Shown in pieces: positions 1 to 9,055 of a DNA stretch of 64,000 nucleotides. The stretch lies in contig NZ_QKNS01000007.1 in the NCBI RefSeq assembly GCF_003231285.1, forward strand, positions 62,001 through 126,000, given 5' to 3'. The stretch is from Hymenobacter sediminis (GTDB taxonomy: Bacteria; Bacteroidota; Bacteroidia; Cytophagales; Hymenobacteraceae). A program made the position numbers and the translations under genes. Under the pieces are notes generated by a model. That model had not been told where the DNA came from. It did not search any database and saw nothing but the letters and a program-made list of their open reading frames with translations. Numbering within the stretch: position 1 is the stretch's first letter; every line of letters starts with the position of its first letter.

Positions 1-1073
1 ATGACGATAACGCCATTGTGGGGCTGGCACTCATGGATGCCTATCAACAGGTTTTGCCCAATGAAACGGACCTGTATACTCGCTCCCTCATTGGGCTTAA
101 CTACTGCCTGAAAGCGCGCGACGCCAACTGGGGAGTGCCGCAAAAGGAAAGTGAGCTGGGCTGGGGCAAGTTTTACTCCCAGGCTACCATTCTGCCGGCA
201 CTTCACTGCGCCCTGATTGCCAAAAACAGCTCCGACCCTCAGTACCTGGACATTGCCAAGCGCTACTACGACAAGATTAATGATGTAAACTGGAAGCTGC
301 GTGACGGGACAACTAACCTGCTCAACCAGTACTCTTTCTACGAGAACAACCGGTGGAGCCTGACGGGGCACGGCGAAAACGGGGCCGGCTACCGAGCATA
401 TCAGACTACGCCCAATATTCAGCTAGCCCTCAAGCTCTATCAGCTTACTGGCGACAGCCGCTACCTCGACGATGCCAAGGTAATGGCCGACGCCTGCCTG
501 AAGCAGTGGTACACGCCCGGTAAGGGAGTAAGCGAAATATCCTTCTGGGGGGGCAGCGACATAGTTGAGATGTTAGTCGATTTCTACGAAGTAGACCGCA
601 ACGTTAAGTGGCTCAACGCCGCGCGCAACATTGTAGATTACCTCATTGATTACAACCGCGACCAGCTAGGCTACTACCCCAGCTCCTATAATGACTCCGA
701 CGGAACCTGGAACCAGGACCGCCGCTACCTGTTCCCGGCCTCGGTAAACATGATGGGCCAAGCCTGCGCCGCCGCCGCCATCCTACGGGTTGCCCAAGTA
801 ACGAATACGCCGCTTGCTACTACGAGCCCCGTTACCGCAAAATCAACTGATTTCATGGTTTTCCCGAACCCTGTTGTGAACCGCTTGAGCCTGAAAGCCA
901 ACCGTAAACTTGCAGGCGGCAATGTTAGAGTTTGTAATTCCCTGGGGCAAGTCGTAATTGCCGACCATACATATGCCGATTCGCTTGATGTTTCGGCCTT
1001 GACTCCTGGCGTTTATATCGTTTCTTGGTCCAGCGGCGTGCACCGCCTATCACAACGCTTTGTAAAGAAATAA
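1..1073 (+). CDS. GH76-like endo-alpha-1,6-mannanase with T9SS tail, 5' partial
   Basis: The reading frame is open from the first bases, so the start lies before the window; the first in-frame start-like codon is a GTG at 18, inside the protein. The visible part begins with Asp-Asp-Asn followed by GLALMDAYQ, matching the paired catalytic aspartates of GH76 (alpha-1,6-mannanase), and continues as an alpha-helical (alpha/alpha)6-type chain. The last ~75 residues (from FMVFPNP) form a T9SS type A sorting domain ending in RFVKK, so the enzyme is exported through the outer membrane and attached to the surface or released. The GH92 and GH125 genes downstream support a mannan role. Other (alpha/alpha)6 families (e.g. 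GH88/GH105-like) are not excluded because the N-terminal half is missing. Confidence 0.66.
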   Translation, partial: DDNAIVGLALMDAYQQVLPNETDLYTRSLIGLNYCLKARDANWGVPQKESELGWGKFYSQATILPALHCALIAKNSSDPQYLDIAKRYYDKINDVNWKLRDGTTNLLNQYSFYENNRWSLTGHGENGAGYRAYQTTPNIQLALKLYQLTGDSRYLDDAKVMADACLKQWYTPGKGVSEISFWGGSDIVEMLVDFYEVDRNVKWLNAARNIVDYLIDYNRDQLGYYPSSYNDSDGTWNQDRRYLFPASVNMMGQACAAAAILRVAQVTNTPLATTSPVTAKSTDFMVFPNPVVNRLSLKANRKLAGGNVRVCNSLGQVVIADHTYADSLDVSALTPGVYIVSWSSGVHRLSQRFVKK

Positions 1074-1216
1074 AGTAGTCAGCCACGCCCGTTTTCCCTG
1101 GAATGACTTGATTGCAACGCAGGAAAACGAATGTGTCGGTAGTGCGCTTAACCGAACCAACTTGATGGCAGCTTCGCTAAGCTAGCCCCCTCCTACCCCA
1201 CCTGTACTCCTAACTA

Positions 1217-3418
1217 ATGAGTAAACCCAAAAGCTATTTGGCCGTGCTACTGGCCTGGTGTGCCTGCGGCTGCACCAGGACTACCCCACCGGTGAACACC
1301 AACCAAACGGCAAGCCACCAGTCCTCAAATGGCTACTTGCAGTACGCCAACCCGTTTATGGGCACGGCCCCGCTCAATGACCCGAAAACTATTGGTTATG
1401 CTCCCCCCGAAGGGTGGCGCGGCGTTTGGGCCGGGTTAGTGTTTCCAGGAAGCTCACTGCCCAATGCGATGGTGCAGCTCAGCCCCATAACGGAGTTTCA
1501 CACCGGGGCTGGCTACGACTACGAAGACTCGGTTATTTACGGCTTTGCCCACACCAATAAAGGGCACTGGAACCTGTGCCACTTACCAGTTTTGCCGGTT
1601 TCGGGAACGGCACCCGCCGCTAGGGGCTACTCGTCTCGCTTTAGCAAGACCACTGAAAAGGCCTCGCCTGGTTTTTACGGTGTTACCCTGCAGGATTACG
1701 GGGTACAGGTTGAGCTCACCTCTACCTTGCGCAGCGGGTTCCACCGCTACCGCTACACTGAGCCTGCCAACCGTCGTATCGTGTTCAAGATGGGGCAGTC
1801 CAATGAGCGGGTAACGAACTGGAAGATAGAAAAAGCCGGTACGGCTGCCGTGCAAGGCTTTCAGGAAACCGGCGGCCAGACGGTGTACTTCTACGGAGAG
1901 CTAAGCGAGAACCTGCAGGACCTGGAAGTGCAAGGCCAAGGCACCAAGGATGGGCTGGCCGTGCTGCGCCTGCCCGATGGTGGCAACAAGCCAGTGGAGC
2001 TCAAAATCGGAATATCGTTCGTGAGCGCGCAGAATGCCAAGCAGAACCTGGAGCAGGAAATTGGCAGCCGCTCTTTCGAACAAGTGCGCCAGCAAGCCGA
2101 AAAAACCTGGGAAGGCCTGCTCTCGAAGGTAGAAGTGAAGGGTGGGACGCCTAAGCAGAAGCAGTTATTCTACAGCTGCCTGTACCGCTCCTTTCTGTGG
2201 CCGGCCTTGCGCAGCGACCAGAACGGCCAATACCGCGACGCGAAAGGCAATGTGGTGAAGGCCGATTTCAATTACTACACCGAGCCTTCCCTGTGGGACA
2301 CCTACCGCAATAAAGACCTGCTAATCGGGATGCTCGCGCCCCAGGTAGCCACCGATGTTATTAAGTCCATGCAGGACGTGGGCCACAAAACCGGTTTCCT
2401 ACCTACCTTCTTCCACGGAGACCATGCCTCGGCCTTGATTTCCGGCTCTTATCAGCGGGGCATCACCAACTTCGATCTGAAGGACGTGTACCAGCTGATG
2501 CTGCGCAACGCTAACCTGGAAGGAGGTGCGCGGCCTCATATTTCCGAGTACATCCAGAAAGGCTACATCTCTACCGCCGAGGTAGCAAACCCGGAAGTAG
2601 AAACTAAGGATAAAGCCGGCGTATCCAAAACGCTGGAGTATGCCTTTGATGACTACGCCGTAGCTCAGGTTGCGAAGATTTTGAACGATACCGCCACCTA
2701 CCGGACCATGATGGCGCGCTCGAAAAACTACCGGAACCTGTTCCACCCGGGTACCAAGTTTATGCGGGGCCGCCTGGCCGATGGCACCTGGGCTAAAACG
2801 TTTAACCCGCAGTATCCTTACTACGAGTACATGTACCGGGAAGCCAACGCCTGGCAGGTGTCGTTTTTCGCGCCCCACGATATGCCCGGCCTGATTGCCT
2901 TATACGGCGGCCCCAAGCCCTTCGAAGCCAAGCTGGATTCGTTGTTCACGGTACCCTGGAACCCTGCCCACATTGCCCGGAACGTGTCCGGCTTTATCGG
3001 ACAGTACTGCCACGGCAACCAGCCTGACCACGAAACGCCGTTTTCCTACTATTTCATCGGCAAGCCCGAAAAGTCGCAGCGCCGGCTCGATGAAATTATG
3101 GATAAGTTCTACGGCATGGGCAAAGATGGCCTGGGCTATTCCGGCATGGACGACGCGGGCGAAATGTCGGCCTGGTATGTGTTTACCTCCACAGGCTTGT
3201 ATCCCTACTCTGCCGCCGACGCCAAGTACCTAGTCAGCGTGCCTCTCTTCGACGAAGTCAGCTGGAAAACCGATAACGGCAAAGTGTTTACTGTGAAAAA
3301 GAAAGGCAACGGCCGCACGCTAAGCACGATCAAGGCAAACGGGAAAACCAACCAGGGCTACTTCGTGGATCATGGCCTGTTTCGTACCGGCGGCCGCTTG
3401 GAAATCGTGACCAAGTAA
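1217..3418 (+). CDS. GH92 alpha-mannosidase family lipoprotein with Gln at the general-acid position
   Basis: 733 residues. The N-terminus has a lipoprotein signal with the lipobox ACGC around residue 19, so it is anchored in the outer membrane or periplasm. The C-terminal half shows GH92 hallmarks: DDAGEMSAWYVF (Asp645, Asp646) followed by TGLYPY. In most GH92 exo-mannosidases the catalytic acid is the Glu of a GNEP motif; here the codon at 3020-3022 is CAG, giving GNQP (Gln602). From memory, the characterised GH92 enzymes with Gln here remove mannose-1-phosphate caps, where no proton donation to the leaving group is needed. I therefore infer a phosphomannan-type substrate rather than a plain alpha-1,2/1,3 linkage. 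It lies 143 bp after the GH76-like gene and before GH125, forming a mannan locus. Confidence 0.88.
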   Translation: MSKPKSYLAVLLAWCACGCTRTTPPVNTNQTASHQSSNGYLQYANPFMGTAPLNDPKTIGYAPPEGWRGVWAGLVFPGSSLPNAMVQLSPITEFHTGAGYDYEDSVIYGFAHTNKGHWNLCHLPVLPVSGTAPAARGYSSRFSKTTEKASPGFYGVTLQDYGVQVELTSTLRSGFHRYRYTEPANRRIVFKMGQSNERVTNWKIEKAGTAAVQGFQETGGQTVYFYGELSENLQDLEVQGQGTKDGLAVLRLPDGGNKPVELKIGISFVSAQNAKQNLEQEIGSRSFEQVRQQAEKTWEGLLSKVEVKGGTPKQKQLFYSCLYRSFLWPALRSDQNGQYRDAKGNVVKADFNYYTEPSLWDTYRNKDLLIGMLAPQVATDVIKSMQDVGHKTGFLPTFFHGDHASALISGSYQRGITNFDLKDVYQLMLRNANLEGGARPHISEYIQKGYISTAEVANPEVETKDKAGVSKTLEYAFDDYAVAQVAKILNDTATYRTMMARSKNYRNLFHPGTKFMRGRLADGTWAKTFNPQYPYYEYMYREANAWQVSFFAPHDMPGLIALYGGPKPFEAKLDSLFTVPWNPAHIARNVSGFIGQYCHGNQPDHETPFSYYFIGKPEKSQRRLDEIMDKFYGMGKDGLGYSGMDDAGEMSAWYVFTSTGLYPYSAADAKYLVSVPLFDEVSWKTDNGKVFTVKKKGNGRTLSTIKANGKTNQGYFVDHGLFRTGGRLEIVTK

Positions 3419-3653
3419 ACCTCACCGGGGCACTCCCTACCCCCGCTTGCACAGTGAACCCTTTACATACTCAGCCCTAACCCGCACCTGTGGCAGATTA
3501 TGCTATCGGTGAGGCCCGATTAAAGCCGAATTTGCCTGCTTTGCTATACTAAAGGCCAAATACGCTTACGTTTAACCCGGCGCCCCCTACCCCTTGCCAA
3601 CCAACTAAGCCTCAACCCACCAACATTTACGCGCGCTTTTCCTTCCTTTCCTT

Positions 3654-5069
3654 ATGAATCGTAGAGCCTTTGTCCGAAACGTTTCTCTTCTAACTTCCAG
3701 TGTTTTCCTGTCCCAGCACTCCCTAGCCGCAGCGCCTAGTTTCCCAGTGGTGCGTCCTGCGGAAGCTAAGCGGCGGTTCCGTAGCCGCTCGGTGGAGGCT
3801 GCCATCAAGGAGTTTCAGCGGAAAGTAAAAGATCCGGAGTTGGGCTGGCTGTTCAACAACTGTTTCCCTAGCACGCTCGATACCACGGTTACCTACTCCA
3901 CCCGCCAGGGCCGCCCCGATACCTACGTCATCACGGGCGACATCGACGCCATGTGGCTGCGCGACTCCTCGGCGCAGGTCTTTCCTTACCTCAACTTTTT
4001 AGGGAAAGACCAAGAACTGCGGCAGCTGGTAGCAGGCGTTATCAACCGGCAAACGCGCTGCATTCTGAAGGATCCGTATGCCAACGCCTTCTACGGCGAC
4101 GACACGAAGGTCGGGGAGTGGAAGTCGGACATGACTCAGATGCAGGCGGGCGTGCACGAGCGCAAGTGGGAAATTGACTCGCTTTGCTACCCCATTCGTC
4201 TGGCCTATCACTACTGGAAGAAAACCAACGACCCCGCCCCCTTCGATGCCCAGTGGCAGCAAGCCATTCGTGCTACCCTGCAAACGTTTCGGGAGCAGCA
4301 GCGCAAGGAAAGCCTGGGGCCCTACAAATTTCAGCGCGAAACGGCCATTGCTACCGATACTCAGCCTATGAGCGGTTATGGCTACCCCGTCCGGCCGGTG
4401 GGGTTGATCTGCTCCTCGTTTCGCCCCAGCGACGATGCTACGCTTTATTCTTTCTTGGTACCGAGCAACTTCTTTGCCGTTGTGAGCCTGCGTCAGGCCA
4501 GCGAAATGATTACTGCCTTGGCCCAGGACACGAAAACAGCGCAAGAGCTGAAAACCCTGGCCGATGAAGTAGAAGCGGCGCTACGCAAACATGCAGTTGT
4601 GAACCACCCGCAACACGGCCAGATCTACGCCTACGAAGTAGATGGCTTTGGCAGCCAAGTACTCATGGACGACGCCAACGTACCCAGCTTGCTGGCTTTA
4701 CCTTATTTGGGAGCCGTTCCGGCGACAGACCCCATCTACCAGAACACACGACGGTTTTTGTTATCCGAAAACAATCCCTTCTTCTTTAAAGGCCGTGCAG
4801 CGGAAGGTATTGGGGGGCCTCACGTGGGACAAGATATGATCTGGCCCATTGCCATAACAATGCGCGGACTAACCAGCAGCGACGACGCCGAAATCCGGAC
4901 CTGCGTGCAAAGCCTGCGCGCTACCCACGCCAGCACTGGCTACATGCACGAAGCCTTCCACAAGGATGATCCGACCAAGTTCACGCGGGCTTGGTTCGCC
5001 TGGGCGAATACTCTCTTTGGCGAGTTTCTTTGGAAAGTTTACCAGGAAAAACCGCAGCTGCTGGCTTAA
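3654..5069 (+). CDS. GH125 exo-alpha-1,6-mannosidase
   Basis: 471 residues, the usual size of GH125 (COG3538, DUF1237). Family hallmarks are GDIDAMWLRDSSAQV near residues 92-106, the DMTQMQAGVHERKWEIDSL region near 155-174, and the AFHKDDPTKFTRAWFAWANTLFGE segment close to the C-terminus. The N-terminus MNRRAFVRNVSLLTSSVF looks like a twin-arginine-type or ordinary signal peptide, with a likely cleavage after AAA, so it probably acts in the periplasm. GH125 enzymes release mannose from alpha-1,6-linked backbones, which complements the endo-acting GH76-like and side-chain-acting GH92 neighbours. It starts 235 bp after GH92; the gap shows no terminator. Confidence 0.92.
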   Translation: MNRRAFVRNVSLLTSSVFLSQHSLAAAPSFPVVRPAEAKRRFRSRSVEAAIKEFQRKVKDPELGWLFNNCFPSTLDTTVTYSTRQGRPDTYVITGDIDAMWLRDSSAQVFPYLNFLGKDQELRQLVAGVINRQTRCILKDPYANAFYGDDTKVGEWKSDMTQMQAGVHERKWEIDSLCYPIRLAYHYWKKTNDPAPFDAQWQQAIRATLQTFREQQRKESLGPYKFQRETAIATDTQPMSGYGYPVRPVGLICSSFRPSDDATLYSFLVPSNFFAVVSLRQASEMITALAQDTKTAQELKTLADEVEAALRKHAVVNHPQHGQIYAYEVDGFGSQVLMDDANVPSLLALPYLGAVPATDPIYQNTRRFLLSENNPFFFKGRAAEGIGGPHVGQDMIWPIAITMRGLTSSDDAEIRTCVQSLRATHASTGYMHEAFHKDDPTKFTRAWFAWANTLFGEFLWKVYQEKPQLLA

Positions 5070-5139
5070 GGTAGCGGTAAATCGGACAGGACAAGGGCAC
5101 TCCTTATTGATCAGAGTAGGGCTTCCCTTTGTGGCCCAT

Positions 5140-5169
5140 TAAGCGTGCGAGACCCTCCTCGCACGCTTA
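5140..5169 (+). other. 12-bp stem hairpin in front of the DUF4965 gene
   Basis: TAAGCGTGCGAG (5140-5151) and CTCGCACGCTTA (5158-5169) are perfect reverse complements with a six-base loop. No T-run follows, so it is a poor terminator; it ends 16 bases before the ATG at 5186, and could act on mRNA stability or translation of that gene. Confidence 0.6.
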
Positions 5170-5185
5170 TTCAATTCCCCCAAGC

Positions 5186-7657
5186 ATGAAAGGATTTTTA
5201 TCTCTGTTACTGGCCGCAGGTCTAAACTGCGGCAGCTTGCTGGCCCAAACGCTACGCCCCCCTGCGTACCCACTCATTGCCCACGACCCCTTCTTTAGTG
5301 TGTGGACGTTCAACGACACGCTTACAGCCGCTCCCACCCGGCACTGGACTAGCGAGGAACAAAGCTTGGAAGGTATAGTGCGCGTGGACGGCAAAGCCTA
5401 CCAGTTTCTAGGCAAGGCTGCTCCGCAATACCGGGCCGTAATTACCACGGTCCAGGAGCAGCCTTATACGGCGCAATACACGCTGACTACGCCAGTGCCC
5501 GGCTGGGAAAAACCAGGTTTTGCGGCAACAGGCTGGCGAACGGGCCCTGCGCCCTTTACCGACAACAAAACCCTCCGCGGTACCAACTGGGAAGGCGGAG
5601 ACATTTGGGTACGCCGCTTAGTGCAGGTTGCTAACCCAGCCACTTCCGGCCCACTCAAGGTGCTGCTGCAGCACGACGACGGGGCTGAGGTGTATTTAAA
5701 CGGCGTATTGCTCACGCGTCAGCCCGGGGCCAATGGCCGCTATCAGTACTTCGATGTGCCGGCCGCGGCCCGGCAATCGTTGCGCAAGGGACTGAACGTG
5801 CTGGCTATGCACGCCAACAGCCATGTGGGCGGTGAGTACCTGGATGCCGGTCTATACGAAGCCCTACCCCAGCCGCCGGCCCTACCCAGTGCCCAGCAGA
5901 CCAGCGTGCAGGTAACAGCAACTCAGACCACGTATCAGTTTATGGCTGGGCCCGTACAGCTAACCGTAAACTTTCTCTCACCGCTGCTGCTCGATGAGCT
6001 CGAAACCGTAGCTCGCCCCGTGAGCTACATCACGTTTACTGCCACTGCCACCGACGGCAAGGCCCACCCCGTACAGGTGATGTTCACGGAGGGCGGAAAC
6101 CTAGCTACCAACACAGGCTATCAACCCGTCACGACCCACGCTGGCCAAGCTGGCCCCCTAAGCTGGCAGTCAGTAGGCACGAAAACCCAAGCCGTGCTCG
6201 GTCAGGCTGGCGATAACGCCCGCATTGACTGGGGTCAGGCCTACTTGGCTGCCCCCGCCCCAGCTCAGCTTACCACGGGAGAGCCCCAAGCGCTAAGAAG
6301 CGCCTTCGCGAAAAGTGGCTCCCTAACCGCCGCTACCAAGCCACTCAGCGGCCAAGCTCAACGCTTGGTTCTAGCGGCAGTCCTCGATCTGGGAGCGGTA
6401 AATAAAGCTACGGAGCGTCACTTGCTACTTGGTTACGATGACATCTACTCGGTGCAGTACTTCGGCCAGAACTTGCGCGGCTGGTGGCGGCGCGACCCAG
6501 CCACGACCATGCCCAAAGTGCTGCAAGTAGCCGAGGCCGACTACGCTCGCCTCCGCCAGAAAAGCACTGATTTCGATAAGAAAATGTACGCTGATGCTCA
6601 GGCGGCCGGGGGCAAAGAGTACGCCGATCTTTGTCAGCTAGCATACCGCCAGACCATTGCCGCCCACAAAATTGTGGCCGGACCGAAAGGAGAAGTACTA
6701 ACGTTTTCCAAGGAAAACTTCTCCGGAGGCTTCATTGGCACCGTTGACGTTACCTACCCCTCAGCCCCTCTCTTTCTGCTGTACAACAATGAGTTGGCTA
6801 AGGGACTGCTCCGCTTCATCTTCGACTATAGCGAATCGGGACGCTGGAAGAAAGACTTTCCGGCCCATGACCTAGGCACTTATCCGCTGGCTAACGACCA
6901 AAAATACGGCGAGGACATGCCGGTGGAAGAAGCCGGTAACATGCTCATCCTGACGGCTGCTGTTGTGAAGATGGATGGCAAGCCCGACTTTGCTCGCCAG
7001 CATTGGCCCGTGCTTACCAAATGGGTAGGCTTCTTGAAGCGCGACGGCTTTGACCCGGCCAATCAACTCAGCACCGATGACTTTGCCGGACATCTGGCCC
7101 GCAATGCTAACTTGTCGGTGAAGGCTATTATGGGTATTGCTTGTTACGGGCAAATGGCCCGGCAGTTAGGCGACCAAAAAACAGCCGACGAGTACACAGC
7201 CCTAGCCCGCGAGTATGCTGAACGTTGGGTAGATATGTCAAAAACAGGTGACCACTACGCCCTCACCTTCGATAAAACTTCCGGCTCATGGAGCCAGAAG
7301 TACAATCTGGTATGGGATAAGCTGCTCGGCTTGGACGTTTTTCCGAAAGAAATAGCCCAACAGGAAATAGCTTACTACCTCACCAAGCAGCAGCGCTACG
7401 GCCTGCCGCTGGATAGCCGCAAGACCTACACGAAGTCGGATTGGATTATGTGGACGGCTACCATGGCTAACAACCCCGCTGATTTCCAGGCGTTGATCAG
7501 GCCGGTCTGGCAGTTCGCCAACGACTCCCCTACCCGTGTGCCGCTAACCGATTGGCACGAAACCACGGACGCTAAGCAGGTTGGCTTCCAGGCACGCTCG
7601 GTGGTAGGTGGCTACTTCGTCAAAATGCTAGAGCAACGAATTGGGCAAAAGCCTTGA
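5186..7657 (+). CDS. GtaA/DUF4965-type secreted protein with inserted beta-sandwich
   Basis: 823 residues from the ATG at 5186, chosen because a signal peptide (MKGFLSLLLAAG...LLAQ) starts there; the frame is open upstream to 5129. Domains in order: a DUF4964-like N-terminus (LRPPAYPLIAHDPFFSVW), an inserted beta-sandwich of about 120 residues (DDGAEVYLNGVLL, typical of galactose-binding-like folds), a DUF5127-like part, then DUF4965/DUF1793 (FSGGFIGTVDVTYPSAPL, YGEDMPVEEAGNMLIL, STDDFAGHLARNANLS). The family is named after a fungal glutaminase A but is often found in glycan-degradation loci of Bacteroidota with no proven activity. Here it follows GH76, GH92 and GH125, so a role in mannan or mannoprotein breakdown is an inference. 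Confidence 0.85.
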   Translation: MKGFLSLLLAAGLNCGSLLAQTLRPPAYPLIAHDPFFSVWTFNDTLTAAPTRHWTSEEQSLEGIVRVDGKAYQFLGKAAPQYRAVITTVQEQPYTAQYTLTTPVPGWEKPGFAATGWRTGPAPFTDNKTLRGTNWEGGDIWVRRLVQVANPATSGPLKVLLQHDDGAEVYLNGVLLTRQPGANGRYQYFDVPAAARQSLRKGLNVLAMHANSHVGGEYLDAGLYEALPQPPALPSAQQTSVQVTATQTTYQFMAGPVQLTVNFLSPLLLDELETVARPVSYITFTATATDGKAHPVQVMFTEGGNLATNTGYQPVTTHAGQAGPLSWQSVGTKTQAVLGQAGDNARIDWGQAYLAAPAPAQLTTGEPQALRSAFAKSGSLTAATKPLSGQAQRLVLAAVLDLGAVNKATERHLLLGYDDIYSVQYFGQNLRGWWRRDPATTMPKVLQVAEADYARLRQKSTDFDKKMYADAQAAGGKEYADLCQLAYRQTIAAHKIVAGPKGEVLTFSKENFSGGFIGTVDVTYPSAPLFLLYNNELAKGLLRFIFDYSESGRWKKDFPAHDLGTYPLANDQKYGEDMPVEEAGNMLILTAAVVKMDGKPDFARQHWPVLTKWVGFLKRDGFDPANQLSTDDFAGHLARNANLSVKAIMGIACYGQMARQLGDQKTADEYTALAREYAERWVDMSKTGDHYALTFDKTSGSWSQKYNLVWDKLLGLDVFPKEIAQQEIAYYLTKQQRYGLPLDSRKTYTKSDWIMWTATMANNPADFQALIRPVWQFANDSPTRVPLTDWHETTDAKQVGFQARSVVGGYFVKMLEQRIGQKP

Positions 7658-7672
7658 TTTAACTTTATGCGG

Positions 7673-7900
7673 TTACTCACTGAATACACTGTTGGGATAG
7701 TGCCTTCCGTCAATCATGAACTCGGTGGCAGTCAACTACGCTGTCCGGTCTGATACGAGGGATGCTACTAAATCAGCTACCTCTTCTAGCGAGGCTATCA
7801 AGCCCTGTAAGCCTGTGGCGTAGTCACTACTGGCCCGCGCCGCCAACCGGTTCGACCAATCGCATGCGGCCTTCTTCTGCACAAAGCTAAGAAACATGAT
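7673..7900 (-). pseudogene. Relic of a short-chain dehydrogenase/reductase C-terminus
   Basis: Read on the minus strand, one frame gives LEEVADLVASLVSDRTA, a TAG stop, then LTATEFMIDG and a terminal TAA at 7673-7675. This matches the SDR C-terminal signature (a 'PEEVA..V.FLASDRAS.ITG..F.VDGG' pattern), with the Trp/Tyr-type position turned into a stop and the final GG lost. Another in-frame TAG occurs near 7904. No start or Rossmann glycine motif is recognisable upstream, so this is a decayed fragment rather than a working gene. The match was made by eye. Confidence 0.5.
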
Positions 7901-7981
7901 CTACGCGCATGCCTTTAGGTAACACTTCTGAAAAGGGTTTTTCATGTGTTGACGTTAGTAGCAAATAATGCTTAAATGGAA

Positions 7982-8012
7982 GCTCTAGCTGATCTCTATG
8001 TTCGGCTAGAGC
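7982..8012. other. Short inverted repeat downstream of the MBL-fold gene
   Basis: GCTCTAGC (7982-7989) pairs with GCTAGAGC (8005-8012). It sits about 60 bp past the stop of the minus-strand MBL-fold gene. There is no clear T-run, so it is only a weak terminator candidate. Confidence 0.35.
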
Positions 8013-8074
8013 AGAACTAGATTAAGCCAAGCTAATATCAGACATTATCCTGCTCACAGGCCGACATTGTTATT

Positions 8075-8863
8075 TTACTGGGCATCCGGGTACCAGTTAC
8101 GTAGCCGTACGTCAATTTTCTTGTTAGCCGCATTCACGGTTTTTTTAAAGCTTTCGACGTCGCTCAGACCATTCTGCCCCCGGTAGTGGTACGGGTATAC
8201 TATGCTCGGTTTAAAAGCCAGCACCCCCTGCGCGGCCTGCTGCACGTCCATGGTGTAGGGTAGGTTCATACACACAAAAGCCACATCAATACCCTTCAAG
8301 GCACGCATTTCAGGGATATCTTCCGTGTCGCCGGACAGGTATACGCTTTTCCCACCTAGGTTCAGTACGTAGCCATTGCCTCGGCCTTTGGGATGCCGGG
8401 AGTTGGCTACTTCGGGCAGATTGTACATCGGAACGGCCGACACGCGTAGGCCTAGTGTATCGAGCCGCTGGCCGTTGCTGAGAATGCGCGTCTGTGCTTT
8501 GTACTCGGTCGGTAGTTGGTCAGCCACTGCTTGGGGAACCACAAGCAAAGCCTTGCCGACGGAGAGGCCTGCCAGCGTCTTGGGGTCCAGGTGGTCGCCG
8601 TGAATGTCGGTAATGAGAATTACATCGGGCGCGGCTACCCCGGCGTAGGCCTGTGTCCCGCCGTACGGGTCTATATAAATTGTTTTGCCGTTCCAAGTAA
8701 ATACCACGCTACCGTGCGTGATTGGCTGCACCGTAAGCGGTCCTTGTTTGGTGGCGATTTGATCAGCTGCTGCCCGCGATGCGGTAGCAGGGGCCGCACT
8801 TTGGGCTAACGCCTGCACTGTACAGGTCAGCAGTGCAGCCGTGATGACAAGAGTAAGCTTCAT
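8075..8863 (-). CDS. Secreted MBL-fold metal-dependent hydrolase
   Basis: 262 residues with an N-terminal signal peptide (MKLTLVITAALLTCTVQALAQ), so it should be periplasmic. The body is a metallo-beta-lactamase fold of the UlaG-like/COG2220 type: ITHGSVVFTWNGKTIYIDP, the metal motif TDIHGDHLDP, GNGYVLNLGGKSVYLSGDTED, and the late His in YPYHYRGQNG. The usual first His of HxHxDH is replaced by Thr-Asp-Ile-His, a variant of this subgroup that still keeps His, Asp and His. The substrate cannot be told from sequence. It stands alone, divergent from nothing obvious, with the next gene upstream on the same strand 192 bp away. Confidence 0.85.
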   Translation of the reverse strand: MKLTLVITAALLTCTVQALAQSAAPATASRAAADQIATKQGPLTVQPITHGSVVFTWNGKTIYIDPYGGTQAYAGVAAPDVILITDIHGDHLDPKTLAGLSVGKALLVVPQAVADQLPTEYKAQTRILSNGQRLDTLGLRVSAVPMYNLPEVANSRHPKGRGNGYVLNLGGKSVYLSGDTEDIPEMRALKGIDVAFVCMNLPYTMDVQQAAQGVLAFKPSIVYPYHYRGQNGLSDVESFKKTVNAANKKIDVRLRNWYPDAQ

Positions 8864-9055
8864 CTGTTATGGTGCCTATGTAAGAAAGGAATAAGAATGC
8901 TGTATATATCAAGAATATACCTTCCTCAGAAAGCCGCTCTAGAAAGCAGAGTCAGCAACCTCATCGGCCGCTATAGTCCAACTGACAACTCAGCTACCAG
9001 GATGGTTCAGGAGTTACCCTTGCCAAAACAGCAGGCGAGAGCAACTATTGGTCAG

